Positions 11,822-22,229 of a stretch of 64,000 nucleotides of DNA are shown here, in pieces (within the stretch, counting starts at the first letter, position 1; every line of letters begins with the position of its first letter). Source of the stretch: Aplidium turbinatum (lineage: Eukaryota > Chordata > Ascidiacea > Aplousobranchia > Polyclinidae); NCBI GenBank assembly GCA_918807975.1, contig OU964923.1, positions 17,713,235 through 17,777,234 of the forward strand. Reading direction: 5' to 3'. Under the pieces are notes generated by a model, which did no database searches, was not told the DNA's origin, and worked only from the letters and a program-made list of their open reading frames with translations. The position numbers and the translations under genes are program-made.

Positions 11822-11892
11822 TTTATTATCTCTTTAGGTTTGTTGCGAATATCATAAAGGATATTTAATACTACCGTCGCAGTTATATAACC
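11822..11892 (+). promoter_or_regulatory. splice acceptor and 5' leader of EFR3
   Basis: A pyrimidine-rich run ending CTCTTTAG at about 11838 makes a good 3' splice site, 55 bases before the EFR3 ATG. The remaining leader has a stop in frame with the upstream candidate exon frame. It suggests that the EFR3 5' untranslated region is spliced even though its coding region is not. Confidence 0.45.
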
Positions 11893-14265
11893 ATGGCAAG
11901 TTGTGGCTGCTGCACAGCATTTAAGCCACGGTATAAGCGATTAGTGGATAATATATTTCCTTCTGTTCAAGAAGAAGGTCTGGTTCGAAGTGAAATGGAA
12001 AAGCTAACATACTATGCTGTTTCAGCTCCTGAAAAATTAGACAGAATTGGAATCTATTTAGCAAAGCGTCTTACGAGGGATATACAAAGAAGAAGAGATA
12101 AATCTGTGTTTATAGCTATGGAAGCATTAAACCAATTGCTGCAAGCATGCCATGCGCAACAAATTTATCTTTTTGTTGAAAGTTTTCTGAAAATGGTTGC
12201 TACTTTATTAGAATCTGACAATCCAGAGTTTTTGTCTTTGGGTACCAATTCATTTGAGAAATTTTCTAAGATAGAAGAAGACACACCATCTTATCACAGG
12301 CAATATGATTTTTTTGTATCAAAGTTTAGTTCAATGTGCCACTGCAATGAAAGCAATGATACAGCTCGATTGAAAATTCAATTGCATGGCATCCAAGGTA
12401 TTCGTGGTGTCATAAGGAAAACAGTATCCGATGAGCTGCAAGTCAATATTTGGGAAAAACAACACATGGACAAAATTGTTCCTTCTCTACTTTACACCAT
12501 GCAAAGCAGTCCTACAAAAAATCTGAATGAAGATGGCAGTCCAGTGCCATCTAATGACGAAAACCAACCCTGGGCAGTTGCTGAAGAGTCACTGCGAGAA
12601 CTTCTTTCTCGAGCAGCCTTTGCTAATGTACCTGCTGCAATATTTCCAGCTTTGTCACACATAGATAATCACAAGCTGTGGTCACCTGACAATTCATTTG
12701 CCATCAAGTGTTTCAAAGTCATTATGTATTCCATTCAAGGCCAATACAGTCATGTAACTGTCAAGATGCTTTTAGACCATTTAGATGCTAACAACCATCA
12801 AGATGAATCTGTTAAAGCTAGCATGCTTCAAGTCCTGTGTGCCATAGTGCCAATTCCAGCATCCACTGCAATTGGACCTTCTGTCATTGATGTGTTCAAT
12901 CGATTAGCAAAGCATTTAAAATTATTAGCTGAAGGCAAGCACCAAGAATCCTTTGAGCAAGCACTGATTGAAACTTCTGGAATTTTGGCTGGTGTTGTTC
13001 CTGACTATCAGAAATTGGAAATCATGACATTTTATGTCAATAAAACTTATGAAGTGTTAACTGCGGATGAAACAATTGAAGAAATAAGCAGTTCTGATGT
13101 GATATACTCTCATCTTTTACTGCAATGTTTGCATCGCATTTCCAAGAGTTATCAAGCTAACAATATGTCATCATTATCATCTAGCTTGATGGATCCATTA
13201 TTGAAGGTGGCCTTACTTACTGATCCAGCAGAGCGATTGTTAGCTCATAGCGTTTTCATATCTTTGCTGGACAAAAACAAAAACCTTTGTAAGCTTTCTC
13301 TTGTTTCTACACAGGCTGATGTTGAAAACCTTGGCCTGATATCATCCACAGCTGGAAAGTATGATGCTGATTTTCTTGATCGTCGACTTCCAAGTATTTA
13401 CAATTGGCTGTTTGAAAGTTACGTATTGGATGACAACAACGAAGACAATTTTATTTCATTGTTCAATTGTATTTCGGTATTATGCTCCTCAATCATGTCT
13501 CCTGACGTAATAATGGAGTTGTGTCAATTAACACTGGCTGTACAAAGTGCAGTAATTGATTGGTTGACAGCCTCCAATCCTTCTGACTCCGTTGTTTTCC
13601 AAGCAAATAATGCCATAGCATCAACCGGATGTAATATGCTGGTTTTATCTCACCTGTCGGCTGTGCCAGAGTTTCAGCATTACGTTGAGCAAGTGTTGCA
13701 TACTCGAGAGAAGAAAACACCCCACCTTTGTCCGACCATCTTACGCAAAACACAAGTGAAAAAGCCAATATTGACTGACAGTGAAACACTGTTGAAGGTC
13801 ACATTCACAAGCAGTGCCATCTTTGATGTGCTTTCGGGTAGTAGTGGATTCAATGCTGAAAAGTTAAACCAGCCATTTTTGGCTAACTTACCTTTGGATA
13901 GTCTGAGTTCTGATGGTCATCGGCATGCGATTGATGTTGAATCAATAAATATTGAGTTTCCCGCCACAAACACCCATGTCGTAACTGTTCCTGATGGGTT
14001 AATGTCTGCTAATGCCATAACCTTTGATTATTTGAAGAAAGTTTGCACAAAACCTCCTATGTCAAGGAAGGAACAGATGGAAAAGAATCGAAAGGTAGCT
14101 GAGCATATTAAAACAGCTCCCTTTGAGCAGTTGCTTGCTGAAATGAAGCCCGATCCCTTGGTCCAAGCACGAAAAGTCTTTGACAAGATTTTTTCTGCAC
14201 AGAGTTCTGCAAGTGAGGAAGGTGAAATTGAAATGATGGAATTCCCATCTGTTTGCATATTTTGA
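11893..14265 (+). CDS. EFR3: EFR3 homolog, plasma-membrane scaffold for PI4-kinase
   Basis: EFR3 is a peripheral plasma-membrane protein that recruits the type III PI4-kinase alpha complex with TTC7 and FAM126, and so supports PI4P synthesis. The 790-residue frame opens with MASCGCCTAFKPRYKRLVDN: a Cys cluster (residues 4, 6 and 7) expected to be palmitoylated, then the basic membrane-binding stretch. Typical family blocks follow, such as MEKLTYYAVSAPEKLDRIG, DTPSYHRQYDFFVSKFS and MDKIVPSLLYTMQ, in an all-helical ARM/HEAT-like rod. The C-terminus MMEFPSVCIF matches the family's conserved tail, and the length is close to the vertebrate proteins (about 820), so the gene looks complete. Notably, the whole coding region is one exon, whereas vertebrate EFR3 genes have many introns. 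The ATG is in a fair context and starts the conserved N-terminus. Confidence 0.95.
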   Translation: MASCGCCTAFKPRYKRLVDNIFPSVQEEGLVRSEMEKLTYYAVSAPEKLDRIGIYLAKRLTRDIQRRRDKSVFIAMEALNQLLQACHAQQIYLFVESFLKMVATLLESDNPEFLSLGTNSFEKFSKIEEDTPSYHRQYDFFVSKFSSMCHCNESNDTARLKIQLHGIQGIRGVIRKTVSDELQVNIWEKQHMDKIVPSLLYTMQSSPTKNLNEDGSPVPSNDENQPWAVAEESLRELLSRAAFANVPAAIFPALSHIDNHKLWSPDNSFAIKCFKVIMYSIQGQYSHVTVKMLLDHLDANNHQDESVKASMLQVLCAIVPIPASTAIGPSVIDVFNRLAKHLKLLAEGKHQESFEQALIETSGILAGVVPDYQKLEIMTFYVNKTYEVLTADETIEEISSSDVIYSHLLLQCLHRISKSYQANNMSSLSSSLMDPLLKVALLTDPAERLLAHSVFISLLDKNKNLCKLSLVSTQADVENLGLISSTAGKYDADFLDRRLPSIYNWLFESYVLDDNNEDNFISLFNCISVLCSSIMSPDVIMELCQLTLAVQSAVIDWLTASNPSDSVVFQANNAIASTGCNMLVLSHLSAVPEFQHYVEQVLHTREKKTPHLCPTILRKTQVKKPILTDSETLLKVTFTSSAIFDVLSGSSGFNAEKLNQPFLANLPLDSLSSDGHRHAIDVESINIEFPATNTHVVTVPDGLMSANAITFDYLKKVCTKPPMSRKEQMEKNRKVAEHIKTAPFEQLLAEMKPDPLVQARKVFDKIFSAQSSASEEGEIEMMEFPSVCIF

Positions 14266-14306
14266 AAGAATTATTTTTCTGTATCACAATCCTAATTTTT
14301 TCAATA

Positions 14307-14552
14307 GACAGACAAAGCAAAGTAACTTAAACGGGTTTAACATATTTTATCACACAAAGAAATATAATATAATTAAAATATACTCAAACGTTTTTGACAC
14401 GTAGGCTACTTGTGTCCTCATCAAAAACGTATCAAAAAACCTCAAAATACGTGTCAAAAACGATTGAGTTTATTTTAATTTTGTTATATTTCTTTGTGTG
14501 ATAAAATATGCTAAACCCGTTTTAAAATTTAAATTACTTTCTTTTGTCTGTC
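14307..14552. mobile_element. palindromic MITE in the EFR3 3' region
   Basis: A 246-bp near-perfect inverted repeat with ends GACAGACAAA and its complement, flanked by TA (14305-14306, 14553-14554). Arms of about 100 bp pair around a short centre containing AAAACGTATCAAAA. It begins 42 bases after the EFR3 stop, so it probably lies in the EFR3 3' untranslated region and would fold as a long hairpin in the transcript. It has no coding capacity. Confidence 0.8.
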
Positions 14553-14554
14553 TA

Positions 14555-15229
14555 TGGTACAACAAAGCAAACTCTCTACCAAAGCTTTATCATTAATTTT
14601 TTCAAGTTAAATAGAATTTTCCATGATTACTTTAAAAGAAATATAATATAGGATTTATGATAATGTGAGTATCTTGGAAAATCTAAATATATTTTCGTTT
14701 ATATTATATATGATCTATATATATTTTATTCTGATGAACGCACGTTCAATTTACTTTTCGTTTTTTACTGGATTCTGACAACATAGAAATACAGCTTCAC
14801 AAGTTAAAATACCCATCCACTTAATTAAAATTCACTGGAACAAACACTTGAAAATGAAATGAATAGTTATCTATATTGTTGTTTATTCTCATGTTTTGAG
14901 CATATAGTTTTAAGGTAACTTATTGTTGTACCGTTGTATAATTTTACGATTACCGGTAATATATTTTGTGTATTGTAGCATTGCTTCAGACTTTTATTCC
15001 TAATCTCCAAGGAATCCATTCACTGCAAAAATATTAATATTTATTTAACATGTTGAATGCAATACGTAAGACATGCCACGCAAACTGTGTTTAGCACTAT
15101 CTATGTAAATTATAAAGTGTGGTAATGCCAATTGTACTTCAGGCTCTTCTCATACGCTATAGTTCAGTGCTCCTCAATCGGGTAGCCTGTATGGCATTCC
15201 CAAGTGTATACCCGATCCTAAAGAGGCTA
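14555..15229. other. AT-rich stretch downstream of EFR3
   Basis: No gene is seen. It probably contains the end of the EFR3 3' untranslated region, but I could not fix a polyadenylation site. Confidence 0.35.
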
Positions 15230-15955
15230 GACCTACACAGTTCAGTTCAGTTTATTTTTTGTTTTGTTGGCGAAAAAGAAAGACACAAAAAGCAAAAACA
15301 CAATAAACACAAATAATTCGCACAACAAGGATGGCAGCGAAAGACCAAAAGGTCACCAAAGTCAGCTGCCACCCAAACATTTAAACAAAAGACCCAAAAT
15401 TAAGAACATCAACACATACGGTATATAATATATAGCACAATACCAGCACTTTAATTTGTAAAAATTAACAATGGAATTAACAATACATTAACAATGGAAT
15501 AACACAGGGCAACATAAAAAAACATTGTGTAGAGAAATAAGCGGATGATACGTTTCAGGAGTGATCATTGTACAAATTCTTTAATAAACATTTATATTTA
15601 AATTTAAAAACATTGTAAGACTTTTCTTTTATTTCTTTTGGTACTTGATTCCATAGTTTCACTCCATTAAAACATAGCATCTTCTTACCAGAGTTTGACG
15701 TTGTAGAAGGCAAATATAAATCATTTTTTTGGTTCTGACGGGTTTTATGATGGTGAATTTCATTTACAAAAATAAAGCAGCCAGCAAAGGCCCGGGGCAG
15801 CATTTTGTGCACATATTTGTACATAAATTTTGCAGTTTCTAATTTAATAATATCGTCAATTCTGAGCACATTAAATTGGTGATAAAGAACAGTTGTATTT
15901 GTTGACCTCGGCAAAAATAAGCAGGATAAAATTATGCAATGACACAACTACAAAA
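15230..15955 (-). mobile_element. LINE 3' fragment (CR1/Jockey-like)
   Basis: The minus-strand frame 15947-15555 encodes the region C-terminal to a LINE reverse transcriptase: FNVLRIDDIIKLETAKFMYK, then LPRAF, then GKKMLCFNGVKLWNQVPKEI and a basic FKFKYKCLLKNLY end. This is typical of CR1/Rex/Jockey-type non-LTR elements. Downstream on the same strand is a 3' untranslated region ending in a short repeat, AACTGAACTGAACTG, near 15235, the usual LINE tail. The 5' part is absent, as is common for copies made by target-primed reverse transcription. Confidence 0.8.
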
Positions 15956-16743
15956 GGATATACGGAGGGTACAGCCTACTTCTGGATTTGCATTATCACT
16001 TTTGTTATATTAGTAAAAAATTAAGAAAGTACTTTTGGTAGCGTTTATGTTAACAACAAGAAAGTTCTTACAAATGATTTCCAAAATATTTGAAATGTTT
16101 TTTGACACTAATTTAAAATAACGACTAGCCTAAGTTACACTTTGCGTTTTTTCGATAGAATTGTAAAGTTTTATCGAGCTCAGGAAAAGCGCGCATTAAA
16201 GGCATTCATCATGCAGACCTTGCAGAAAAGTGTGACACGAATTCTGCTTCAGAGTTGATGCATTATCGAAAATACTCACCGAAGCCCATAAATGTAACTT
16301 ATCGATTTTTTAGTCCCAGTTGAGGGATAGTCAACCAAAGGTTATTTTTAGGTTCTATCTAAATGCCTCTGGTGGTAAAATACATTGTTTGGACCTCAAG
16401 GCTCAATCAACCATGACGATTCCAATTATGCAATGACAGCGAGTCATTCCAAAACCAACTTTTTAGCGTTGTGTACATTAGTTGAACTGCTCAGCATCTG
16501 TTAGGCTAGTACATATAGTCTAATAATCATAACCAGCTGTCTAGTTTTTTTTTTTTTCTGCTCGCAATTAAGCTTCACTGTATGTGAGGTAAAAGAGTTC
16601 TTGATAAATTGTATATCAGCCTACAAGGTGTACAGCGAAAAAAAGGTTGAAGAGCACTGCTATAACTTATATATTTGGATTAATGTGCTATTGTTATATA
16701 ATATGTATAGACAAAGGCTATTTACTTGTAGTATCGTTTAGAT
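15956..16743. other. noncoding gap
   Basis: AT-rich unique-looking sequence with no recognisable gene, terminal repeat or RNA gene. Confidence 0.35.
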
Positions 16744-17100
16744 CAGCGTTTCTCAAACTTTTTCAAACAATTTGTGTAATGGTCCCTTTGCGATTTTTTT
16801 AATGACTGACGGTCCACCATAAAATCAAGGCAAATTTCCACAGAAATGGTTAATTAACGTCAATCAGATGGATGCCCCCCGCAACTTCTTGGCTGTTACT
16901 AGTTCTTCCATGTTATTATCTGTTCTGTACAACGTCACCTCCATAATCATGCATCACATCCCACCTGTTTCGAGCTTTTGTTTTAATAGCAAGTAATGTT
17001 GAAAAAGCTTGTCACATGCATAAGTTGATTGGAATGGAGTCAGCGGTTTTAAAGCAATGTGTGTAATAGCCTACATAAGAATACGCCGTTGCCACTCAAA
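16744..17100. mobile_element. hAT-type end fragment
   Basis: Starts CAGCGTTTCTCAAAC followed by ACGGTCCACCATA-type sequence, a common hAT (Charlie/Tip100-like) left terminus. I found no matching right end or 8-bp duplication in the window, so the element is truncated or its other end has decayed. The right limit given is approximate. Confidence 0.45.
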
Positions 17101-18081
17101 AGTTAGTGCAACACATCTCACAGGAAATACGTTTTGCACCCCAATCCATAAACTGTTCTTAAATTGCTAACATTATTTCCAAACGGATTGTTGATGAAGC
17201 AACAGTACTTTTAAAGATTTGTAAGTTGGTTGATCAAAATAGGCTAATATGAAAAAATACTGATTTAATATTAAACTTCCTGCTCGTATTGACATTATCT
17301 TGAGAGTAGGTTGCTCTTTAATAGACTGCTACATCTTGCTATTGATGTAACAAGTAATTTTTCTAATTTGTCTTCGCTTAATTGGTCATATTTTGTCATT
17401 CCCTGCAAAAATCCTTTCTTTTGTGTACTTTCCAATACGCCATTGTGTTTTGTGTACTTTCCAATACGCCATTGTCTACTTCAGTTTATTTGATTGAATC
17501 CTGGGACTAGTAGCCTAGGCCTACCATATTTCAGGCCCGTAATTATACATTTTAGCTTGGGGGGGGGGGGGGCTCAAAAGCTGTTGAGAAGTAAAAGGCT
17601 ATGCACATAACATTTGCAGTTGCAATGAGTCTATTTTGCGGTTTTTCGAGCAAAGGCACGGCATATGTTATAAAGTCACAAGGTGCCAGATAGCAGTAAT
17701 TTCGAATGATTGGGATAATTCCAGCCAAAACATGTGTAATTCCAGCCAAAATGATTGCAGAATAGAATAGATGCAATATTTTTAACACACAACTTTGTCA
17801 GGAATGACCCTCGTGACTTTGTCTGGTACAGGTCTCCACCAAACCAATTTATCCCCTTTGGGGTGTAATACAGTATTCGACAGTAAACGTCAAAAAACAC
17901 TAACAGCTATCCAAGCTGATACCAATGTTGATGGATTTGTTTTTAAGAGATATTCATGGACAATATTTCCAAAACCAGCATCTTACTCCATTGTAATTGC
18001 TTTTACCTGAGATGCCTTGCCAAAAAAACTCACCCAAATTTAAAAATCATTATCGTGCAATCTGTCTGGAATAACCCTATA

Positions 18082-19045
18082 GGGGAGAACCTCCATCAAT
18101 GGGACAAATTTTGCGTTTTGCTAATTTTTTTTAATTTTGTAACGAAATGCAGTGCTTTTTTTTACAACACTAATGCCAATGCATTTTTTTTCAAATAACA
18201 CTTCGTTTGATTTCATTATCTTCAGTGGTTTAGAAATAACGCGCAGTTTTTTAAGGTTACTCAAAACGTCCCATTGTTGAATCTGGCTCCACCATTGGGA
18301 CAGGCAATTTCTAACAATGGGACACAATTTATTATCTGTGTAAATGCATATTATAAACTTGATATTCACTTTGTTATAGATTATATTTACTGTAGTGCAT
18401 TATTAAAGTTTTCTAAATTTTTCTCAACTTCATCATTAAAAATCTTTTTGACACCATAATGAGGTTGAAAACTTAGATTGTCTTTAAGATCATTATTTGC
18501 TTGGGCTCTTTTGTATGTGTCAACCCAGTTTTTCAATGTTTGGCTTGGTATGTCAAATTCTCTTACTACAGGTCTATTTTTTCCGGTTTGTATTGCTTTT
18601 TCAACAGCAGTTTTCATAGTTAAAGGATCTGTGTTTCCCTTTTTACGAATAAGTCGAGTTGACTTACAGTGTCCCATTGATGAGCAAGACCTGCTGTCCC
18701 ATTGTAAGATGCCATCCGCAAATGCAAAAAAAAATCAGCTAATTTCTTAAAGACTACTTCACTGACAACAACGTTTTGTCCTGAGAACTGCCAGACATAT
18801 AGACTATGCTACCATGCTTTTTCAATCTGCTTCGCCAAGTAGGCTATGTACAAAAATATCTTCAAGACAAGTGACCTATCTTTTTTTACTTTGGGTATCA
18901 AAAAACACACTTTCTTTAACAAACCAGCCATGCATGCAAATTGGCGAATTGAAATTCGTCATATACGTTGTGCTCGCTTGATCAACCAAGCGTGGGATAC
19001 CAAGTGTCCCATTGTAGAATTGCCCCAATGATGGAGGTTCTCCCC
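18082..19045 (-). mobile_element. pogo-type element with reiterated GTCCCATTG
   Basis: Terminal inverted repeats GGGGAGAACCTCCATCAATG (left) and its near complement (right), with TA duplications at 18080-18081 and 19046-19047. The minus-strand frame 18677-18387 is the N-terminal part of a pogo/Jerky-like transposase: a helix-turn-helix (TMKTAVEKAIQTGKNRPVVR, FDIPSQTLKNWV) and the segment HYGVKKIFNDEVEKNLENF, then a stop. The catalytic DDE part is absent. The word GTCCCATTG occurs about seven times in both orientations across the 964 bp, including both ends. Confidence 0.8.
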
Positions 19046-19635
19046 TAACTATTACCCTACCAGTAGGTCTACATAACAACTACAAAATTACAAGCAAGAT
19101 AATTGTACAAAGTGACATATGAGAATCAAAACAAATTAAATATAGAAAGTCTTGGGTAGGGATGGTAGAAGTAGTCTTGGGTCTGGGATTACTCATTTGG
19201 AAAACCAACTGTAGCTTGCCTGGCAGAGTTTGCATTGATGAAGTCCCTTGATATATCGTTTACATTCAAGCTAGAGAATTCCTCTTTGTGTAGGGGCCTA
19301 CATGCAAGAGCAATAAATTGTACAATCTGTCATGAGACATAGATGTTCTTAAACAAGTTTTTAAACGCTTCATTGCTGAAAATGAACGCTCGCTGCAAGC
19401 ATTAGTTGATGGTGCTAACAGAATCATTTTCACCAGTTTTTTGACTTTCCCCAACAGATTTGAAGAGCTTTGAAGTTTGGCTAGTTTTTTAGAAATGCCA
19501 ATATGTCCGACAGTTTAGTATGCTCAATATCTAAATTTATTTAAAAGGGGAGGGCTACTCAAAATAATTGTTGTTCAGTGATTTTATAAAGGGGAGAATT
19601 GAAGTAAACGTTTTAGCTCAGTCTACAATAATGTA

Positions 19636-20850
19636 GGGGAGACCGGGGCTAGTTGTAACATTTTTTGAATTATTTGTTATATGTCTGTAAAAACAAGTCT
19701 GAGCGAATTTTTTGGAGATTAGTTGTATAGGTAGACTATTTACGCATATTATTCCACCTAAAGCCCTGTGATATGTATTAAGGATTTTGAGAAAATTGGC
19801 CTAGAAAAACTTCAATCGGGCGTTACAACTTGCCCCGGATCTGGGGCAAGTTGTAATACAGGCAGAGGCAAGTTGTAACAGAATATTTTTGCTGCTAATA
19901 AATAGCAAACACTTTATTGAACATTCACTTTTGCTCAAGAAAGGTTTATTCACTCCTCAAGGTCAGAAAATGTTCACCAGAAGGTACACACTGAAGCAAA
20001 ACTGCACACAATATAATAGGCATTTCAAAAATTCACATTTTTCCTTTACTCCTCACAAAGGTGACAATAATACTTTGGCAATCCCTCGGTACATTGAGAA
20101 TGCGACCAACCATGGCACTTTTCACACCTGACCCAGTTTTCTCCTGGTCTACTGTTCGAATACGCTCGAAAGACATAGGCCTACAGGTGTTCAATGTTTT
20201 TTCTTACAATCAGTAAGCTATCTTAGGTAGGCTAGTTAAATTTTCCTTTAACTTTCTTAACCAGTCTGAACAAAGTCACATGGCATATGTTGTAATCTTT
20301 GGCAATTTTTCAAATAGACTCATTTCCAGTGATGGCTTCCTCAGCATCACGTTTTAATACAGCAGGTGGAATCTTCCCACGTTCACTTTTTCTTTTATAA
20401 TTACGCATAATTGTAACAGTTACCAAGTAATCTAGCTCATTTACTGCCAAAGAACATAACACAGCTCTTGTTACATCTTGCCCCAATAGCAGTTAGCCAT
20501 AAACTGTTCGATATTTCACCAATAAAATGCCACATATTTTTGGTCACCTTTAATTTTTTAAATACCTAAGTAAATGGTTATATCAACAAAAAAAGACCAG
20601 CCCTCTAGCTTACTTTTACTTGTCGTAGTTACTACAAGTTTATTTTTCTAAAATTTTACTTTCAGTAGGCAAAAAATGCTTTTCGTTATAACTCAACTGT
20701 ACGGAGAGATATTGAAACGAGGGTTTCTCTGTAACTTAGCTACAATACACTTGATAGAGGGCGCAATAGAGAAATACATTTTTCTGTTTAGTTGGGTAGA
20801 AAATGATAGTGTTACAACTTACCCCTGTTACTTTTAGCCCCGGTCTCCCC
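19636..20850 (-). mobile_element. pogo-type element with reiterated CAAGTTGTAAC
   Basis: Terminal repeats GGGGAGACCGGGGCTA with TA duplications at 19634-19635 and 20851-20852; 1215 bp. Reading minus from 20408, the start MRNYKRKSERGKIPPAVLKR and a helix-turn-helix (CHVTLFRLVKK) match the N-terminus of pogo/Jerky transposases, but the frame is interrupted by an in-frame stop and no DDE domain follows. The end word (GGGGCAAGTTGTAAC) recurs internally near 19805-19880 as back-to-back copies, near 20470, and next to the right end. Confidence 0.8.
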
Positions 20851-20914
20851 TATCTCTTACTTTGAGCTTGGGGGGGGGGCATAGCCCCCCCCCCCCCCGG
20901 CAATTACGGGCCTG

Positions 20915-21533
20915 CGCATATTTTCATCGTCTAAAAAGAGGACACGTTTCGTCAACAAGTATAATTTTACGCTTGAAAAATCTTTTAGGCCCTATACATC
21001 ATTTACATTATTAGATCATTACAGTATAGGCCTACGCAGCAAAAGTTACCAAAGAAAACAGATTGACTGAACGTTTAACTTATTTTTTCTCATTTTTAGA
21101 GCTTCCTTAAGACAACAAAATTTATGATTTTATATTATTAAGAGTTAGCAAGAAAGTGAAAAAAGACCTAATTTTTAGACAGTTTCAGTCACAGCAATGA
21201 TCGCAAAAAATCTGCAAAATGTGACAAATCAGGCACGATCTCCAGGTAGCAAAGTCTTAACTTTTTTCAATAAGGAGTGTTAAGCCTTAACGAAATTGTT
21301 AAATTATTTGCAAGAAATATGGTTAAAACAGTAGGCTGCACATAACCGTTACGATGCTAAAAACGGCGTGAACTAAAAAGCTGTTCTTTTCTTAGCAAAG
21401 CTGTAGGCTACCCTATCCATGCCACGATTTATTTTGCTGTAGGTTAGGTGGTGTTACACACGTTGCACTTTTAAACATTTGTTTCAAGTAACAAACGAAA
21501 CCGAACTGAGTTGGTAATCAACAACGTCTACAA
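20915..21533. other. noncoding gap
   Basis: AT-rich DNA between the hAT element and the next terminal repeat. No gene is seen. Confidence 0.35.
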
Positions 21534-22229
21534 TTAGTCCTGTAGAATTTTTGGTCAACCTAGAAAAAATTCTTATAAAGACGAATTATATATCGTTGGA
21601 AAGATAATTTTATCAGCTTTTCAATGATGGGTTTTGTCATTTTTTTTACCTTGGGGAAAAAAGGTTACGACCAAAAACGTGACGGGGGGGGGGGGTAAAA
21701 CACTAATTTGCCCTATATTATAAAACAATTATAAGCTAAAATACGTTACCTTTGTAACATAATACAACACCATAAATTGGCATATTACTATCAGCAAAGC
21801 AAACTAACAATTGGAAAGCAAAAATATAAAACATAACCTAATTAGGGGTATTTATCACACGTTTAAGGGGTTAAAAGTTGATCGAGACAGAGATAATAGG
21901 AAAGATTTCACCGAGATAAAAGGTTTTTCTTTTATAAGCAAGGATATGTAAATGTAAGCAACACATAAAAGCTATCTAAGACGTAGTGAAGAAGTTTTTA
22001 GTTAAAATGCTATTTCATAGGGTATTTTGTTACAAAAACACTGTGTCCCCCCAGTCCTGAAGTGCCAAAAAAGCCCGGTCTTGCTAGGGTTAAACCAGCT
22101 GTAAAGATGTAAAAACGGCATTTACAGTTTTAAGTTTTAATAAAATGTAAACGCATTTCAATCAAAGTGATGCAAACGCATCCATAAAATGTCTTTCTTC
22201 TCCCAATTTGTCATCAAACACGACTGTAA

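Larger units (their letters stand above)
17532..20914 (-). mobile_element. hAT element carrying two nested pogo-type elements
   Basis: Termini CAGGCCCGTAATTA (left) and its imperfect complement (right) each run into a long G or C tract. The flanks share CATATTT, consistent with a slightly altered hAT 8-bp duplication. The minus-strand frame 19454-19266 encodes a hAT dimerisation domain (STNACSERSFSAMKRLKTCL). Most of the transposase N-terminal part is absent, so this is a deletion derivative. Two TA-flanked elements, 18082-19045 and 19636-20850, sit inside and are therefore younger than the host hAT copy. Confidence 0.7.

Noticed and set aside
14028-14320. Minus-strand frames over the EFR3 3' end
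   Set aside because: Shadows of the EFR3 coding frame with no independent support.
17560-17580. G/C homopolymer runs as functional quadruplex elements
   Set aside because: These runs repeatedly occur just inside hAT-type termini in this window and are best explained as part of those ends.
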